This document shows positions 61,330 to 64,000 of a stretch of DNA of 64,000 nucleotides, one piece after another. Each line of letters opens with the position of its first letter. The stretch's first letter is position 1. The translations under genes and the position numbers were made by a program. This DNA is from Petrosia ficiformis (taxonomy: Eukaryota; Porifera; Demospongiae; Haplosclerida; Petrosiidae). A model generated the notes under the pieces. It worked only from the letters and a program-made list of their open reading frames with translations. It did no database searches and was not told the origin of the DNA. The stretch spans positions 5,164,001 through 5,228,000 of the forward strand of contig OX345643.1 of assembly GCA_947044365.1 (NCBI GenBank). The letters are read 5' to 3'.

Positions 61330-61870
61330 CATGTAACCACACACAATTACACATGTACACTATATTTACTAGTATTACGTATGAGATATGTGTGTGACAC
61401 AGATGTCTACTATAATAGCTCTTGCTACTATAAGTATCAGACTCTGTTAATAATTTATACTGTTGCTAAGATACATTTAGAACGGGTTCATGTATTAGAA
61501 TAATAGTTATGTAAAATAACATAGTTTTAATTACGACATGTGAGGTATATATACATAGTTCCTGATAAAGTGTCTGACAGACTGAAGCTCTGTTAATACA
61601 TGTAATTTGTACTGTTGCTAAGATACATTTAGAATGGGTTCATGTATTAGAATAGCGTAAAAAATAGAATTATGTAAAATAACATAGTTTTAATTACGAC
61701 ATGTGATGTATATATACATAGTTCCTGATAAAGTGTCTGACTGCCAGACTGTTGCTAAGATACATTTAGAACGGGTTCATGTATTAGAATAGCGTAAAGA
61801 AATAGAGTTATGTAAAATAACACAGTTATTGTCTCTAAAATATATACGTACATATATATTGTTAAAATAC
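61330..61870 (+). repeat. Tandem repeat, about 180-bp unit, block 1
   Basis: Three units with GTTGCTAAGATACATTTAGA, GGGTTCATGTATTAGAATA and TAACATAGTTTTAATTACGA. Confidence 0.9.
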
Positions 61871-61914
61871 ATACGTACATATATATCGTGTGTCTGCAAG
61901 TCTGTTTATTAACA

Positions 61915-62730
61915 AATTTTCTGGATAACTAAGACCGTTGAGAGTTTGAATGAGATATTTGCAAATGTCAAATTATACAAAGAACAAAAATAATAATAGG
62001 CTTTTTCTAAAACATTTCTGTTATAAAGTTATGATAATTAGTATAACTCGTTGTTACTGTTTCCAGACTCAATAAGACTCCTGGGAACAATTGAACACAT
62101 CTAAACATAACTGCTACTGTTTCATTCGTAGATTGACATTTATGATGAGCTTGCCATGATGTTTTGTATGTACTAGTGTATAGTTTAATAACATCAATAT
62201 ATGACAATGTGTACTGTACGTAACTCAATAAGTAATTAAAGACAGTTTGACATACAGAATAGACACGTTTAGAAATGCCTCTCTACTACATAACTTCAGG
62301 AAATAGACTGAGTGGCAGACACCACTGACTCCATTTATGGATGAAAACATCCTCTAATATGCTAATATGTCATTGGTCAACACTATGAATAATGTATTAC
62401 TTTGAAAATGAATTATTAATTAAGCAACCAGTAGTAAGTTCTGTTTACTATGAAATGAGTTATTTTATTTTATGCGTATTTTTATGCGTACACATTACTG
62501 CATGGACCGAGCTACCTTTTTGTGCAATGCTTGTTATATGTATGTACATGCAGGATATTTAGAGTGGTGGTTGGATTCTAACTTGCATTCAGTGCTGTTT
62601 ATCCAGTATATACTAATTCTGTCTCAGTAGCCTATACAGTGGTGGTTAATTCATGCTGAGTGGTGGTTATTCTGAACCAGTGCCAAGTCTGCCGACCAGC
62701 GTGGGCAGATTGGCAGAACACTGCATATAC
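61915..62730 (+). other. Mixed dispersed repeats between tandem blocks
   Basis: A GAGAGTTTGAATGAG-family copy (61915-62100), then a stretch (about 62280-62400) resembling about 60935-61060 (ACTTCAGGAAATAGACTGAG), then the GGTGGTTAATTCATGCTGAG piece (62640-62725), the complement of that at 23162-23285. No gene is seen. Confidence 0.65.
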
Positions 62731-62753
62731 ATACATATAACAAGTTTTTTCAA

Positions 62754-62755
<2 letters not shown>

Positions 62756-62805
<50 letters not shown>
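62756..62805. repeat. (TA)n microsatellite
   Basis: A pure AT dinucleotide run of about 45 bp. Confidence 0.97.
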
Positions 62806-62807
<2 letters not shown>

Positions 62808-63044
62808 GTTTGAAATTGTGCATGTGAAATGCTTAGTGTAGTTACAACTGAAGATATTACAAAAACTATTACAAATTCATTACCAAGATACTTAATACAA
62901 TTCTCATAATAAAATTTAAGAATCTGTTGCTAGGATAATGTACTAGAGCATTCACCATGACACAAGTATTAAGAAGTAACCAACCACCCAAACACATGTA
63001 CATGTACATTATATCTCCTAGTATTATGAGATTTGTGCTGCCAC

Positions 63045-63450
63045 AGAGATGTCTACTATAATAGTTCCTGTGATAAAGTGACAGACAGACTCTGTTAATA
63101 ATTTATACTGTTGCTAAGATACATTTAGAACGGGTTCATGTATTAGAATAGCGTAAAGAAATAGAGTTATGTAAAATAACATAGTTTTAATTACGACATG
63201 TGATGTATATATGCATAGTTCCTAATATAGTGTCTGACAGACTGAAGCCCTGTTAATAATTTATACTGTTGCTAAGATACATTTAGAACGGGTTCATGTA
63301 TTAAAATAGCATAAAGAAATAGAGTTATGTAAAATAACATAGTTTTAATTACGACGTGTGATGTATATATACATAGTTCCTAATATAGTGTCTGACAGAC
63401 TGAAGCCCTGTTAATAACTTTCACTGTTGCTAAGATATAAATATAGACTT
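63045..63450 (+). repeat. Tandem repeat, about 180-bp unit, block 2
   Basis: Same family as 61330-61870 (GTTGCTAAGATACATTTAGA, AGTGTCTGACAGACTGAAGC), two to three units. Confidence 0.9.
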
Positions 63451-63639
63451 CAATTCAACGGATGTTGACAACATCTGTGTATGTTATACTGTAATTGGGT
63501 ATATATTAGTATTATTATGTATAGTGTATGAATAATAATAATGAATGTATATGAGTATACTAACTATAAATGAATTGAAGAATAATTATATGAAGGTTAT
63601 TCAGTTTCACTTGTGTACAGTTGTATGTGTTTATTTCTC

Positions 63640-64000
63640 AGAAAATGTATGTATGTATGTATGTATGTATGTATGTATGTATGTATGTATATATGTATGT
63701 ATGTATTATGTATGTATGTATTATGTATGTATGTATTATGTATGTATGTATTATGTATTATGTGTGTATGTATGTATGTATTATATATGTACGTATTATG
63801 TATTATGTGTGTATGTATGTATGTATGTATGTATGTATGTATGTATGTATGTATGTATGTATGTATGTATGTATGTATGTATGTATATATGTATGTATGT
63901 ATTATGTATGTATGTATTATGTATGTATGTATTATGTATGTATGTATTATGTATTATGTGTGTATGTATGTATGTATTATATATGTACGTATTATGTATT
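63640..64000 (+). repeat. (TATG)n microsatellite reaching the window edge
   Basis: GTATGTATGTAT with interspersed TATTATG, and a larger block repeated about twice (63690-63800 and 63890-64000). It continues beyond the window. Confidence 0.97.

Overview
The window looks like AT-rich nuclear DNA of an early-branching animal, most likely a sponge (a demosponge such as Amphimedon is my best guess, not proven). The reasons are GT-AG spliceosomal introns, an animal-type cadherin/laminin-G/calsyntenin-like adhesion protein, a ciliary gene (IFT140), and a beta-helix plus multi-membrane-span protein of a kind I associate with large families in sponges and their relatives. Nothing bacterial, plastid or viral was recognised.

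Layout. (1) Bases 1-5429, + strand: the 3' part of a large single-pass adhesion protein (cadherin repeats, LamG-like domains, calsyntenin-like C-terminal region, transmembrane helix). (2) Bases 6088-8938, - strand: a complete seven-exon DECR2 (peroxisomal 2,4-dienoyl-CoA reductase, 287 aa, ending in SKL). Genes 1 and 2 are tail to tail. (3) From 9060 to beyond the right edge, + strand: IFT140, the intraflagellar transport complex A subunit. I traced 31 exons by hand (1380 codons) with consistent reading phase; the last ~70-80 residues lie outside the window or were not found. DECR2 and IFT140 are head to head with 121 bp between start codons, and that gap holds a perfect RFX-type X-box (9003-9016), the classic switch for ciliary genes. 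(4) Nested inside IFT140 intron 8 on the opposite strand is an intronless gene (15924-19619) for a 1231-aa secreted-beta-helix/multi-span membrane protein, the least understood protein here.

About 4.1 kb of IFT140 coding sequence is spread over 50 kb because its introns are packed with repeats: CATC, TCTG, TATC, TGTG and ACATGT arrays; several TIR/MITE families (one Tc1/mariner-like with TA ends, one long foldback, one with AGGTCATTCATG-type ends); tRNA-derived SINE-like pieces; a decayed hAT transposase sitting in a 127-bp satellite; a 3-kb palindromic array in intron 14; and two decayed tandem copies of IFT140 exon 26. Pyrimidine-rich microsatellites repeatedly abut 3' splice sites. Most long open frames in this half of the window are repeat artefacts.

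All exon borders were read by eye from splice consensus, phase and remembered family similarity; no alignment was run.
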